DNA of 53,360 nucleotides, from NCBI RefSeq assembly GCF_019042275.1, contig NZ_JAHQCW010000040.1, positions 1 through 53,360 on the forward strand. Reading direction: 5' to 3'. Origin of the DNA: Diplocloster agilis. GTDB taxonomy: Bacteria > Bacillota > Clostridia > Lachnospirales > Lachnospiraceae. The stretch's first letter is position 1; the number at the start of each line of letters is the position of its first letter. The translations under genes were made by a program, and so were the position numbers. Of the stretch, positions 44,523 to 53,154 are shown in pieces. The notes under the pieces are model-generated. The model saw only the letters and a list, made by a program, of their open reading frames with translations. It was not told the origin of the DNA and searched no databases.

Positions 44523-45104
44523 ATGAAAACAGAAAAATTAAAAGGTAAAGATCTGATCAATGTCGGTATTTTCTCGGCAATCTATTTTGTTATCATTATG
44601 GCAATCGCCATGCTGGGATATATCCCGATTATGATGCCGCTGCTTTGTGTAATCGGCCCCGTTCTCTGCGGGATTCCGTTTATGCTGTTTATGACAAAGG
44701 TTAAAAAATTCGGCATGATTTTGATTATGAGCATTATCATGGGTATTATGATGATGCTTACCGGCATGGGATGGTATGCCCTTGTGGTTGGCGCTGTTTC
44801 AGGGCTGATTGCAGAACTGATTTACAGAGGCGGTAAATATGCAAGCTCCAAGCTGGCGATTGTGTCATACGGTGTGTTCAGCACATGGATGTGGGGCAAT
44901 TTTCTCCCGCTGTTTTTCAATCCGGACGGATATTTTTCAACTCGCCAGAGTTTTGGGCAGGAATACATTGAGTCTCTTACAAACCTGATGCCCATGTGGA
45001 TGTGCCCAACGCTGCTTGTCACCTGCTTTGTTTTTGGGGTTGTCGGCGGATTATTGGGCAAAGCGCTCTTGAAAAAGCATTTTAAAAAGGCAGGAATCGC
45101 CTGA
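44523..45104 (+). CDS. ECF transporter S component (MptD/Trep_Strep family)
   Basis: The substrate-binding membrane subunit of an energy-coupling factor importer. The 193-residue protein has about five to six membrane segments, including Met-rich ones (IMSIIMGIMMMLTGMGW), and ends KKHFKKAGIA. It belongs to the MptD/Trep_Strep type of S components. I recall that a related S component in group A Streptococcus (SiaF) was reported to serve heme uptake. Its stop overlaps the T component start by one base. Substrate here is unproven. Confidence 0.82.
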   Translation: MKTEKLKGKDLINVGIFSAIYFVIIMAIAMLGYIPIMMPLLCVIGPVLCGIPFMLFMTKVKKFGMILIMSIIMGIMMMLTGMGWYALVVGAVSGLIAELIYRGGKYASSKLAIVSYGVFSTWMWGNFLPLFFNPDGYFSTRQSFGQEYIESLTNLMPMWMCPTLLVTCFVFGVVGGLLGKALLKKHFKKAGIA

Positions 45105-45841
45105 TGCGGGGAAGTTTTTTACAGGTCAGTACAGAACATCGGGGACTCGTGTTTGATCCGCGCACAAAGCTGCTTTTACTGATTACGATGTCAACCTTTG
45201 TCCTAGGCGGAATTGCGGGAGAGAAACTGTCGTTTCTCCTCCCGTGCTTCTGTGTTCTGCCGTTTGTTTTGCTTTTAACAGCAAGGAAATATAAAACGGC
45301 AGCCCTTTATTTTATTCTATACACCGGCTCCTATCTGCTGAACCTGCTCGCAACACCGCACCTGACAGGCTTTCCTGCCTTTCTTGTACTCGGCTGCGCC
45401 GGAATATTGACGCGCTTTATGCCAAGTATGATGCTGGCCGTTTATGTTGTTTCGAGTATGACGGTGAGCGAATTCACGGCGGCCATGCAGAGATTGCATT
45501 TAAGCGAAAAAATAATCATCCCGATGTCCGTCATGTTTCGCTTTTTTCCGACGGTTGCGGATGAATTTTCCTCCATCAATGCGGCGATGAAAATGCGCGG
45601 CATTGCATTCGGCGGCAAAAATGCCGGCAAAATGCTGGAATACCGGCTGATTCCGCTGATGACCTGTACGGTGAAAATCGGCGATGAGCTTTCTGCCGCC
45701 GCACTCACAAGGGGGCTTGGCGGAACGGTAAAACGGACAAATGTATGTAAGATCGGCTTTCATGCGCAGGATGTAATCGCCATACTCTTTTGTGCCGGAT
45801 GCTTTGGCTTCTTAATTCTCGATGTTGCCGGTGTATTATAA
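45104..45841 (+). CDS. ECF transporter T component (CbiQ/EcfT)
   Basis: The 245-residue protein has about five membrane segments and the cytoplasmic coupling helices with MKMRGIAFGG and LTRGLGG, equivalents of the two Ala-Arg-Gly motifs that engage the ATPases. It couples the S component to the double ATPase coded downstream. The start is ATG in a TGATG overlap with the S gene. Confidence 0.87.
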   Translation: MRGSFLQVSTEHRGLVFDPRTKLLLLITMSTFVLGGIAGEKLSFLLPCFCVLPFVLLLTARKYKTAALYFILYTGSYLLNLLATPHLTGFPAFLVLGCAGILTRFMPSMMLAVYVVSSMTVSEFTAAMQRLHLSEKIIIPMSVMFRFFPTVADEFSSINAAMKMRGIAFGGKNAGKMLEYRLIPLMTCTVKIGDELSAAALTRGLGGTVKRTNVCKIGFHAQDVIAILFCAGCFGFLILDVAGVL

Positions 45842-45849
45842 GGAGGGAA

Positions 45850-45959
45850 GTTTGAAAGATAAATCTTTCAAACCCGGATTTGCGCCTTTCAGGTCGGCGC
45901 GACCTGAATTTCACAACCGCATTTAAAATGCAGTTGTGAAATCGGCGCAAAGTCCAGAA
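45850..45959. repeat. 110-bp branched palindromic element inside the ECF operon
   Basis: The element has a perfect 11-bp inverted repeat (45850-45860 with 45863-45873). A long-range stem of 11 pairs with one bulge (45876-45886 with 45944-45955) then encloses two further hairpins: 45888-45895 with 45901-45908 (8 bp), and 45909-45924 with 45926-45941 (15 pairs, one mismatch). It is flanked by the 5-bp direct repeat GGGAA (45845-45849 and 45960-45964), as if inserted. It splits the AGGAGGG ribosome site from the ATPase start. As RNA it would fold into a three-way junction preceded by a hairpin. Confidence 0.8.
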
Positions 45960-45975
45960 GGGAATGATCATAATT

Positions 45976-47421
45976 ATGATAGAAATTCAAAACGCAAGCT
46001 TTCGCTATGCCAATTCCGACAGCGGTGTCCTTGATGAGATTACACTTCATATCAAGGGTGGCGAGTGCGTTCTGCTCTGCGGAAAATCCGGCTGCGGCAA
46101 GACTACGTTTACGCGGCTTATCAACGGGCTGATTCCGCATTATTACGAGGGCGAGATGAGCGGCAATGTTACTGTAAGCGGATTAGATGTAACGAAAACC
46201 GAGCTGTATGAAACTGCACGGCTGGTCGGCAGCGTGTTTCAAAACCCGAGAAGTCAGTTTTTTTGTGTGGATACCACGAGCGAAATCGCCTTTGGCTGTG
46301 AAAATCTCGGGCTGCCCGTATCAGAGGTTGAAAGCAGAATACAGAAATCAGCAAATGAGCTTGATATGGTTGAGCTGCTCGGACGAAACATTTTTAAGCT
46401 TTCAGGCGGCGAAAAACAAAAGGTCGCCTGTGCCTCGGTTTCGGCCGTCCAACCGGAGGTGTTTGTACTGGATGAGCCAACCTCGAACTTAGATATTGAT
46501 GCGATTGAAGATTTGAAAAGAACGCTGCTGCTTTGGAAGTCACAGGGGAAAACCATTATCATTGCCGAGCACCGGCTGTATTGGCTGAAAGAAATCTGCG
46601 ACCGTGTGATTTATATGGATAAAGGTAAAATAAGCTTTGATATTTCAATGTGTGACTTTACAGCTTTTTCGGATGAAAAAATCAGGTCGCTCGGATTGCG
46701 TACACTGTGCTCTGATCATCTGCGAATCGCAGCGAAAATCCCTGTCGCAGAAACGATGGAATTGCAAAATTATCATTTTTCGTATCAGCAAAAGGACGCC
46801 CTATGTATTGACTCGCTCGCTTTGCCGGTCGGCGGTGTGATTGCCGTTATCGGACATAACGGCGCAGGAAAATCCACCTTCTCCCGCTGCCTTTGCGGGC
46901 TTGAAAAGAAATTTAAAGGAAAAGTATCCTTTGACGGAGTGCAGTACACACGAAAAACCATGCTCAAAAAATGCTATATGGTCATGCAGGATGTCAATCA
47001 TCAGCTCTTTTGCGAATCTGTAGAGGACGAAGTCTGTCTCGGGATGGATGAGGATAACGAAAAGGATGTTTCGGGTATTCTGTCCGGACTCGGGTTGGCA
47101 GAGCTTTCTGAAAGGCATCCAATGTCCCTTTCGGGCGGACAAAAGCAGCGGGTTGCCATCGCTTCGGCGATTTTGGCGGGAAAAGAAATCCTGATTTTTG
47201 ACGAACCCACAAGCGGACTGGATTTTGAACATATGGAGCAGACCGCAAGGCTGCTGAGTTCTTTTGCCGGACGCAAAACACTGTTTGTCATCACGCACGA
47301 TCCTGAGCTGATTGTACGGTGCTGTACGCATATTCTGCATCTTGAGGAAGGAACAGTTTTAGAGCAATACCCGCTTACAAATGAAAACAAAGCTCGATTT
47401 ACGGGCTTTTTCAAAGTGTAA
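45976..47421 (+). CDS. ECF transporter fused double ATPase (EcfA-EcfA')
   Basis: A 481-residue protein with two complete ABC domains. The first has GKSGCGKTT (36-44), LSGGEKQ and VFVLDEPTS; the second has GHNGAGKST, LSGGQKQR and ILIFDEPTSG. It powers the S-T membrane pair. Fused ATPases of this kind accompany MptD-type S components. I chose ATG 45976 (MIEIQNASFRYAN) over 45964, which touches the GAAGGGA site. The gene begins 135 bp after the T gene because of the inserted palindrome. Confidence 0.87.
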   Translation: MIEIQNASFRYANSDSGVLDEITLHIKGGECVLLCGKSGCGKTTFTRLINGLIPHYYEGEMSGNVTVSGLDVTKTELYETARLVGSVFQNPRSQFFCVDTTSEIAFGCENLGLPVSEVESRIQKSANELDMVELLGRNIFKLSGGEKQKVACASVSAVQPEVFVLDEPTSNLDIDAIEDLKRTLLLWKSQGKTIIIAEHRLYWLKEICDRVIYMDKGKISFDISMCDFTAFSDEKIRSLGLRTLCSDHLRIAAKIPVAETMELQNYHFSYQQKDALCIDSLALPVGGVIAVIGHNGAGKSTFSRCLCGLEKKFKGKVSFDGVQYTRKTMLKKCYMVMQDVNHQLFCESVEDEVCLGMDEDNEKDVSGILSGLGLAELSERHPMSLSGGQKQRVAIASAILAGKEILIFDEPTSGLDFEHMEQTARLLSSFAGRKTLFVITHDPELIVRCCTHILHLEEGTVLEQYPLTNENKARFTGFFKV

Positions 47422-47435
47422 TTTCCGTGTCCGAA

Positions 47436-47524
47436 TGGAGCCAAATCCTGCCCGAACAGAGTGGAAACGGAAAACAGACTAAAGTATAATGGAACCAAAG
47501 ATAAAAAGCGTCAAGGGACGCTTT
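47436..47524 (+). promoter_or_regulatory. AraC-type direct repeats, -10 and 5' stem-loop, operon 2
   Basis: TGGAGCCAAA (47436) and CAGAGTGGAA (47457) repeat the 21-bp arrangement of 43180. TATAAT follows at 47485, 28 bp after the start of the second copy, exactly as in operon 1. A stem AAAGCGTC/GACGCTTT (47505-47524) with a 4-nt loop and a T-run comes next. It could act as attenuator or 5' stabiliser, or also end the ECF transcript. Confidence 0.65.
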
Positions 47525-47539
47525 TTATTTGAAATATGG

Positions 47540-47555
47540 GTTAGCAGAAGCTAAT
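47540..47555. promoter_or_regulatory. GTTAGC palindrome operator, operon 2
   Basis: GTTAGC-AGAA-GCTAAT, one mismatch from the perfect palindrome, 5 bp before the AAGGAG ribosome site of the first ABC gene. Confidence 0.6.
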
Positions 47556-47575
47556 CGGTAAGGAGTGATGAAACA

Positions 47576-49351
47576 ATGAAAAAACAATCCAACCTGCAAA
47601 AATTAATGAACTATGCAGGCAACTACAAAATCCTGACGGTATCCTCTTGGATACTATCGGTCATCAGTGCGCTGACAGCCCTTGTTCCGTTTATATTCAT
47701 CTGGAAAATTATAAAAGAGGTGCTGGATGTTGCACCCGACTTCGGTAAGGCTGAAAATCTTGTGCACAATGGTTGGCAGGCCGTTTGCTTTGCCATATTA
47801 TCCATGGCGATTTACCTTTGTGGGTTGTTATGCTCCCACATCGCTGCATTCCGTGTGCAGACAAATATTCGCTCTTGGACACTGCGTCACATCATCACAC
47901 TGCCTATGGGCTTTATGGACGGTGTAGGAAGCGGAAAGCTGCGCAAAACGGTGGACGAATCCAGCGCCGCTACCGAAACCTATTTGGCGCATCAACTGCC
48001 CGATACGGCAGGCGCATATGCGACGCCTGTGGGACTTCTTGTTCTGCTGGTTACCTTTGACTGGCGGCTTGGACTCCTTTCCTTAATTCCTGTGGTATTG
48101 GCGTTTCTGATTATGAGCGCTATGACCGGAAAGAGAATGCAGGAGAAGATGAAAGAATATCAGAACTCCCTCGACAGCATGTCGAACGAAGCGGTGGAAT
48201 ATGTCCGGGGTATTCCCGTTGTAAAGACCTTCGGGCAGTCGGTATTTTCCTTTAAACATTTTAAGGCGGCGATTGACAACTATGAAAAATGGGTGATTTC
48301 CTATACCAAGGATTTACGCATGCCAATGACGATTTACACTACGGCCATAAACGCTGTTTTTGCTGTACTGATTGCCGCCGCCATGTTTTTCACGGCGGAT
48401 GGTGTAACAAACGAATTTCTGCTGAATCTTTTGTTCTATATCATCATCACACCTGTCATTACAGTGACGCTGAATAAAATCATGTATTCCAGCGAAAATA
48501 AATTGATTGTAGCGGATGCTCTGACGCGTATCGAATCCGTCTTGACCATGCAGCCGCTGCCGGAACCGAGATCACCGAAGCACCCTAAAGACAATTCAAT
48601 AACGCTGAGCGGCGTTAGCTTCCGATACCCTGAGGCTAAGGAAAACGCCCTGTCTGATGTAGATCTGCAAGTAAAGCCCGGCGAACATATCGCACTGGTG
48701 GGCGCGTCCGGCGGCGGAAAAACCACACTTGCCAGCATTATTGCGCGGTTTTGGGATGTGAACTCCGGCGAAGTAAAAATCGGAGGAGTGAATGTAAAGG
48801 ATATTTCAAAGGAAGAGCTGATGAATACGGTATCCTTTGTCTTTCAAGATTCCAAGCTTTTAAAAACCTCAATTCTTGAAAATGTGCGTATGGCAAAGCC
48901 CGGCGCCACCCGAAAAGAAGTTGAAAGAGTGCTGCACGATGCACAGTGTGACGATATTATAGAAAAACTGCCGAATGGAATTGATACGGTAATCGGCACA
49001 AAAGGCGTTTATCTCTCCGGCGGCGAGCAGCAGCGAATTTCGATTGCCCGCGTTATGCTGAAAAATGCCCCGATTCTGATTCTTGATGAAGCCACGGCTT
49101 TTGCCGATCCGGATAACGAGGCGAAGGTACAGGCGGCTTTCTCGGTTCTGTCCAAAGGGAAAACCGTAATTATGATTGCACACCGTCTTTCCACCGTTAC
49201 AACCTGCGACTGTATTTATGTGCTTGACAACGGACGGATTGCAGAGTACGGAACGCACGGTGCTCTCACTTCACAAAGCGGAATTTATGCGCATATGTGG
49301 TCGGAATACGGAAAAACCGTAAAATGGAAGGTAGGTGCTGTTCATGCTTAA
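47576..49351 (+). CDS. Exporter-fold ABC half-transporter, first of pair
   Basis: The 591-residue protein fuses a six-segment membrane domain (about 15-310) to an ATPase domain: GASGGGKTT (about 376), LSGGEQQR and ILILDEAT. With the next gene it should form a heterodimer. Pairs next to an AraC regulator and ECF genes resemble YbtPQ and IrtAB, exporter-fold proteins that in fact import iron-siderophores; drug export is the other possibility. The 3' end overlaps the partner gene by 8 bp. Confidence 0.87.
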   Translation: MKKQSNLQKLMNYAGNYKILTVSSWILSVISALTALVPFIFIWKIIKEVLDVAPDFGKAENLVHNGWQAVCFAILSMAIYLCGLLCSHIAAFRVQTNIRSWTLRHIITLPMGFMDGVGSGKLRKTVDESSAATETYLAHQLPDTAGAYATPVGLLVLLVTFDWRLGLLSLIPVVLAFLIMSAMTGKRMQEKMKEYQNSLDSMSNEAVEYVRGIPVVKTFGQSVFSFKHFKAAIDNYEKWVISYTKDLRMPMTIYTTAINAVFAVLIAAAMFFTADGVTNEFLLNLLFYIIITPVITVTLNKIMYSSENKLIVADALTRIESVLTMQPLPEPRSPKHPKDNSITLSGVSFRYPEAKENALSDVDLQVKPGEHIALVGASGGGKTTLASIIARFWDVNSGEVKIGGVNVKDISKEELMNTVSFVFQDSKLLKTSILENVRMAKPGATRKEVERVLHDAQCDDIIEKLPNGIDTVIGTKGVYLSGGEQQRISIARVMLKNAPILILDEATAFADPDNEAKVQAAFSVLSKGKTVIMIAHRLSTVTTCDCIYVLDNGRIAEYGTHGALTSQSGIYAHMWSEYGKTVKWKVGAVHA

Positions 49352-51077
49352 CTATTTAAGACACAAGTTTGCACTGTCTGAAACCGGAGCAAAGGATATG
49401 AGAAAGGCGTTTTTCTCCTGTACCGCGTCCTATCTTGTTCTTATGTTTCCTGTCAGCTTGCTTTATTTTCTCGTAAAGGATTTATTAAACGGAACAGGAA
49501 CAGGTGCAAAGACAGCATTCTATATTGCCGGTATTGTGATTTGCCTGCTTTTGATTATGCTCACAACCTATATTCAATACAATGCAACCTTTTTCGCCAC
49601 CTACAAAGAAAGCGGCGTACGCCGCATCGCTCTTGCTGAAAAGCTTCGTAAGCTTCCACTTTCGTTCTTTGGTAAAAAGGATTTGGCGGATTTGACAAGT
49701 ACGATTATGGCGGACTGCGCTTTGCTTGAATCGGGCTCATCCCACTGGATTCCGGAGCTGGTCGGCTCTATCGCGTCCACCTTTTTAATTGCAATCAGTC
49801 TTTTCTTTTTTGACTGGCGTATGGCGCTTGCCGCTCTTTGGGTGCTTCCGGTTTCCTTTGGTATTGTACTGTCTTCTACAAAATATATAAACCGCAAACA
49901 GGTAAAACAGACGCAGGCGAAAATGGCGTTTGCGGACGGTATTCAGGAGTGCCTTGAATCCGTGCGCGACCTGAAAGCTAACAATGCCGAAGATGCGTAT
50001 ATGGTTGGCCTTGATGCAAAACTCAAGGCAGTAGAAAAGCGCACAATTATTACAGAACTGAGCAACGCTGTTTTTAATGGCTCTGCTCGTATGATACTCA
50101 AACTTGGCATTGCAACAACTGCATTGGTTGGAAGTGTGCTGCTTGCGAACGGAAGCCTTGATGTACTTACATTTTTTATGTTTTTATTGGTAGTTTCCCG
50201 TATTTATGACCCGATGATTTCAACGCTTGATAACCTCAGCGGAATTATCGCGCTGAATATTCCCTGCGGACGAATGAACGAAATTTTAGAGCATCCTGTG
50301 CAGGAGGGTTCAGAGAAGCTTACAAACAACGGCTGCGACATCGTGTTTGAACATGTCGGCTTTGCTTACAATAAAGACGAACAGGTATTGCGGGATGTGT
50401 CTTTTGTAGCAAAACAAGGCGAAGTAACAGCGCTGATCGGCCCGTCCGGCGGCGGAAAGACCACGGTTTCCCGCCTTGCAGCACGCTTTTGGGATATTAC
50501 AAAGGGTAAGATTACAGTGGGCGGTATGGATGTTTCAAGGGTAGATCCCGAGACGCTGATGAGCCTGTATTCCATTGTTTTTCAGGATGTAACCTTATTT
50601 AACAACACGATTTTGGAAAATATCCGTATCGGTAAAAAAGACGCGACCGATGAAGAAGTTATTGCAGCGGCAAAACTTGCTCACTGCGATGAATTTGCCG
50701 AGAAACTGCCGGAAAAATGGAATTCGCAAATCGGTGAAAACGGCTGTGAGCTATCTGGCGGAGAACGCCAGCGGCTATCCATCGCCCGCGCGTTTTTGAA
50801 AGATGCGCCTATCATTTTGCTGGATGAAGCAACTGCTTCCCTTGATGTGGAAAATGAAACGATGATTCAGGAATCACTCTCCAAGCTGATTCAAAACAAA
50901 ACAGTGATGATTATTGCCCACCGTATGCGCACCGTTTCGGGAGCCGATAAAATTGTGGTGTTGTCTGAAGGGGCGGTGGCACAGCAAGGTTCCCCGGATG
51001 TTCTCTCCGCGCAGGATGGCATCTACAGCCATATGGTAGCGTTGCAGCAGCAGTCCGGAGCATGGAAGATGGAATGA
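49344..51077 (+). CDS. Exporter-fold ABC half-transporter, second of pair
   Basis: A 577-residue membrane-ATPase fusion with six membrane segments and GPSGGGKTT (about 365), LSGGERQR, IILLDEAT and the H-loop IAHRM. Both partners keep complete Walker and signature motifs, so neither site is obviously degenerate. The ATG at 49344 has AAGGTAGG upstream; an in-frame GTG 9 bp earlier is less likely. Last gene of the island. Confidence 0.87.
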   Translation: MLNYLRHKFALSETGAKDMRKAFFSCTASYLVLMFPVSLLYFLVKDLLNGTGTGAKTAFYIAGIVICLLLIMLTTYIQYNATFFATYKESGVRRIALAEKLRKLPLSFFGKKDLADLTSTIMADCALLESGSSHWIPELVGSIASTFLIAISLFFFDWRMALAALWVLPVSFGIVLSSTKYINRKQVKQTQAKMAFADGIQECLESVRDLKANNAEDAYMVGLDAKLKAVEKRTIITELSNAVFNGSARMILKLGIATTALVGSVLLANGSLDVLTFFMFLLVVSRIYDPMISTLDNLSGIIALNIPCGRMNEILEHPVQEGSEKLTNNGCDIVFEHVGFAYNKDEQVLRDVSFVAKQGEVTALIGPSGGGKTTVSRLAARFWDITKGKITVGGMDVSRVDPETLMSLYSIVFQDVTLFNNTILENIRIGKKDATDEEVIAAAKLAHCDEFAEKLPEKWNSQIGENGCELSGGERQRLSIARAFLKDAPIILLDEATASLDVENETMIQESLSKLIQNKTVMIIAHRMRTVSGADKIVVLSEGAVAQQGSPDVLSAQDGIYSHMVALQQQSGAWKME

Positions 51078-51440
51078 GAAACCAATCCCGCCATTGTTTC
51101 TCTGCTCCAAATTTTGTCTTTTGGTTTCTTTTTGCCTTGTACATGCTTTTGCGGAATTTTCCTTCCGAAGGGAATGATCCTTTGCTACGCTATAGAGCAG
51201 GATGTAGTATTTCGACCCGTGATTGCAGGTCGTCTCCTGCTCTGTAACGATTTTGGCGAGGATTTGAAGGCTTTATGAAGGCAGTACAGGCGAAAGGATT
51301 TTCTTTTAAAATGGAATCATAAAACTCTTGTATCTCACTCTGCTCAATTTCCATTTATCCATAATGTATGGATGATTCACCAGCCAGATTCCATGTTTTT
51401 GGGGCAGACTGTGCAGAATCGGTAGAACTTTCTTTGGGTT
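51078..51440 (+). other. Non-coding end of the island with gene scraps
   Basis: No convincing gene. A short frame ends FEGFMKAVQAKGFSFKMES (near 51263-51322) and looks like a protein C-terminus without its body. Frames here are short and lack ribosome sites. This may be the right edge of the inserted region. Confidence 0.4.
51194..51243. terminator. Large stem-loop after the ABC pair
   Basis: AGAGCAGGA (51194-51202) pairs with TCCTGCTCT (51235-51243), and CGACC (51213) with GGTCG (51228) inside. A few T follow. Likely transcription end for operon 2. Confidence 0.55.
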
Positions 51441-51443
51441 TAT

Positions 51444-51472
51444 TTTACTATTGTTATGCATGGTGGTACAAT
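51444..51472 (+). promoter_or_regulatory. Sigma-A promoter of the MBL/beta-CASP gene
   Basis: TTTACT (51444) and TACAAT (51467) are spaced 17 bp, 24 bp before the start codon. Confidence 0.65.
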
Positions 51473-51496
51473 GAAAAGAAAAGGAAGGGGAAACGC

Positions 51497-53104
51497 ATGA
51501 AACTTACTTTTATTGGGGCGGCGCATGAAGTTACGGGTAGCTGCCATCTGCTGGAGGCTTGCGGAAAGCATATCCTGATCGACTGCGGTATGGAGCAGGG
51601 GCGGGATATCTATGAGAATCAGAAATTGCCGGTGACGCCTGGTGAGGTTGATTATATTTTGCTGACCCACGCTCATATCGATCATTCCGGTTTGATACCG
51701 CTAATGTGTAAGAACGGGTTTCAGGGGCAGGTGTTCTGCACGTATGCCACGTATGATCTCTGCGGTATTATGCTGCGTGACAGCGCCCATATTCAGGAGT
51801 TTGAGGCGGAGTGGAGGAATAGAAAGGCCAGAAGGTCGGGAGCGGAGCCCTATGAACCGCTGTATACCATGAACGATGCGCTGGCGGCGATCGGACTGAT
51901 GGTGCCGGTTGTGTATGCGGAACGGATTTCCCTTTGTGAGGGGATTGATATCCGGTTCACGGATATGGGGCACCTGCTGGGGTCTGCCAGTATCGAAGTC
52001 TGGATTCGGGAAGGGGACGCAGCGAAGAAAATAGTTTTTTCCGGGGATGTTGGGAATCTGAATCAGCCGATTATTAAAGATCCTTCGTTTGTGGATTCTG
52101 CGGATTATGTGGTGATCGAATCTACTTACGGAGACCGGCTGCACGGGGATGAACACCCGGATTATGTGGGAAGCTTTACCAGGATCCTGCGTGAAACTTT
52201 TGCGCGGGGCGGCAATGTGGTCATTCCGTCATTTGCGGTGGGCCGTACGCAGGAGCTGCTGTATTTTATACGGGAAATTAAGGAGAAGAATCTTATCAGC
52301 GAGTATCCGGGTTTTGAAGTCTATGTGGACAGTCCGCTGGCGATTGAGGCAACGAAGGTTTTTAATATGAATACCAGATCCTGCTTTGATGAAGATGCAA
52401 TGGCGCTGGTGGACAAGGGGATTAACCCTTTGATGTTCCCGGGGCTTAAGACGGCGACTACCAGCGAGGATTCCAGACAGATCAATTTTGACGAGAAACC
52501 GAAGGTGATTATTTCCGCGTCCGGGATGTGCGAGGCCGGCCGTATTAGGCACCACCTGAAGCATAATTTGTGGCGGAAGGAAAGTACCATACTCTTTGTG
52601 GGGTATCAGGCGGAGGGAACGCTGGGCCGTAAGCTCTTAGAGGGAGCGGATACGGTTAAAATCTTCGGGGAGCAGATCGAGGTGGATGCTAAAATCGAGA
52701 GCCTGAAGGGGATCAGCGGTCATGCGGATAAAAATGGCCTGCTTCGCTGGCTGGGCGGATTCCAGTCCGAGCTTCAGCATGTATTTGTCGTCCATGGCGA
52801 AGATGAGGTGACGGATGCCTTTGCACATACCGTGGAGGAAGTCATCGGGTGTCCGGCGTTTGCGCCTTATAGCGGAGGTTGTGTGGATCTGGCCACCGGC
52901 GAGATTTTAAGCGAAGGGGTCAAGATACGCAAGACTAAGGAAAAACCGGAGACACAGCGGGCCGCGAATGCGTTCCGCCGCGTAGTGGAAGCCGGTAAAC
53001 GGCTGATGGCGGTGATTATGAAGAACGAGGGCCTGGCCAATAAGGATCTGGCGAAGTTCGAAAATCAAATCAATAACCTGGCGGATAAGTGGGACCGGGA
53101 TTAA
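51497..53104 (+). CDS. MBL-fold/beta-CASP RNase-like hydrolase
   Basis: The 535-residue protein has the metallo-beta-lactamase metal motif HAHIDHSG (58-65), the beta-CASP insert, and the RNA-specificity region with ISASGMCEAGRIRHHL and SGHADKNGLL. This is the CPSF73/YsiH-like group of RNA-processing enzymes, distinct from RNase J. Its probable role is endo- or exonucleolytic RNA cleavage in the cytoplasm. ATG 51497 is set by AAGGGG; a longer frame upstream crosses the promoter. The C-terminus carries a Lys-rich helix. Confidence 0.85.
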   Translation: MKLTFIGAAHEVTGSCHLLEACGKHILIDCGMEQGRDIYENQKLPVTPGEVDYILLTHAHIDHSGLIPLMCKNGFQGQVFCTYATYDLCGIMLRDSAHIQEFEAEWRNRKARRSGAEPYEPLYTMNDALAAIGLMVPVVYAERISLCEGIDIRFTDMGHLLGSASIEVWIREGDAAKKIVFSGDVGNLNQPIIKDPSFVDSADYVVIESTYGDRLHGDEHPDYVGSFTRILRETFARGGNVVIPSFAVGRTQELLYFIREIKEKNLISEYPGFEVYVDSPLAIEATKVFNMNTRSCFDEDAMALVDKGINPLMFPGLKTATTSEDSRQINFDEKPKVIISASGMCEAGRIRHHLKHNLWRKESTILFVGYQAEGTLGRKLLEGADTVKIFGEQIEVDAKIESLKGISGHADKNGLLRWLGGFQSELQHVFVVHGEDEVTDAFAHTVEEVIGCPAFAPYSGGCVDLATGEILSEGVKIRKTKEKPETQRAANAFRRVVEAGKRLMAVIMKNEGLANKDLAKFENQINNLADKWDRD

Positions 53105-53154
53105 CCGCTTTTATTACGGAAAATGGAAAAAGACAGGATCGTTCGGAGCAGTTT

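Noticed and set aside
47576-51077. Multidrug exporter pair
   Set aside because: Motifs alone allow it, but AraC and metal-type operators plus the ECF neighbours favour ligand import; kept as an alternative only.
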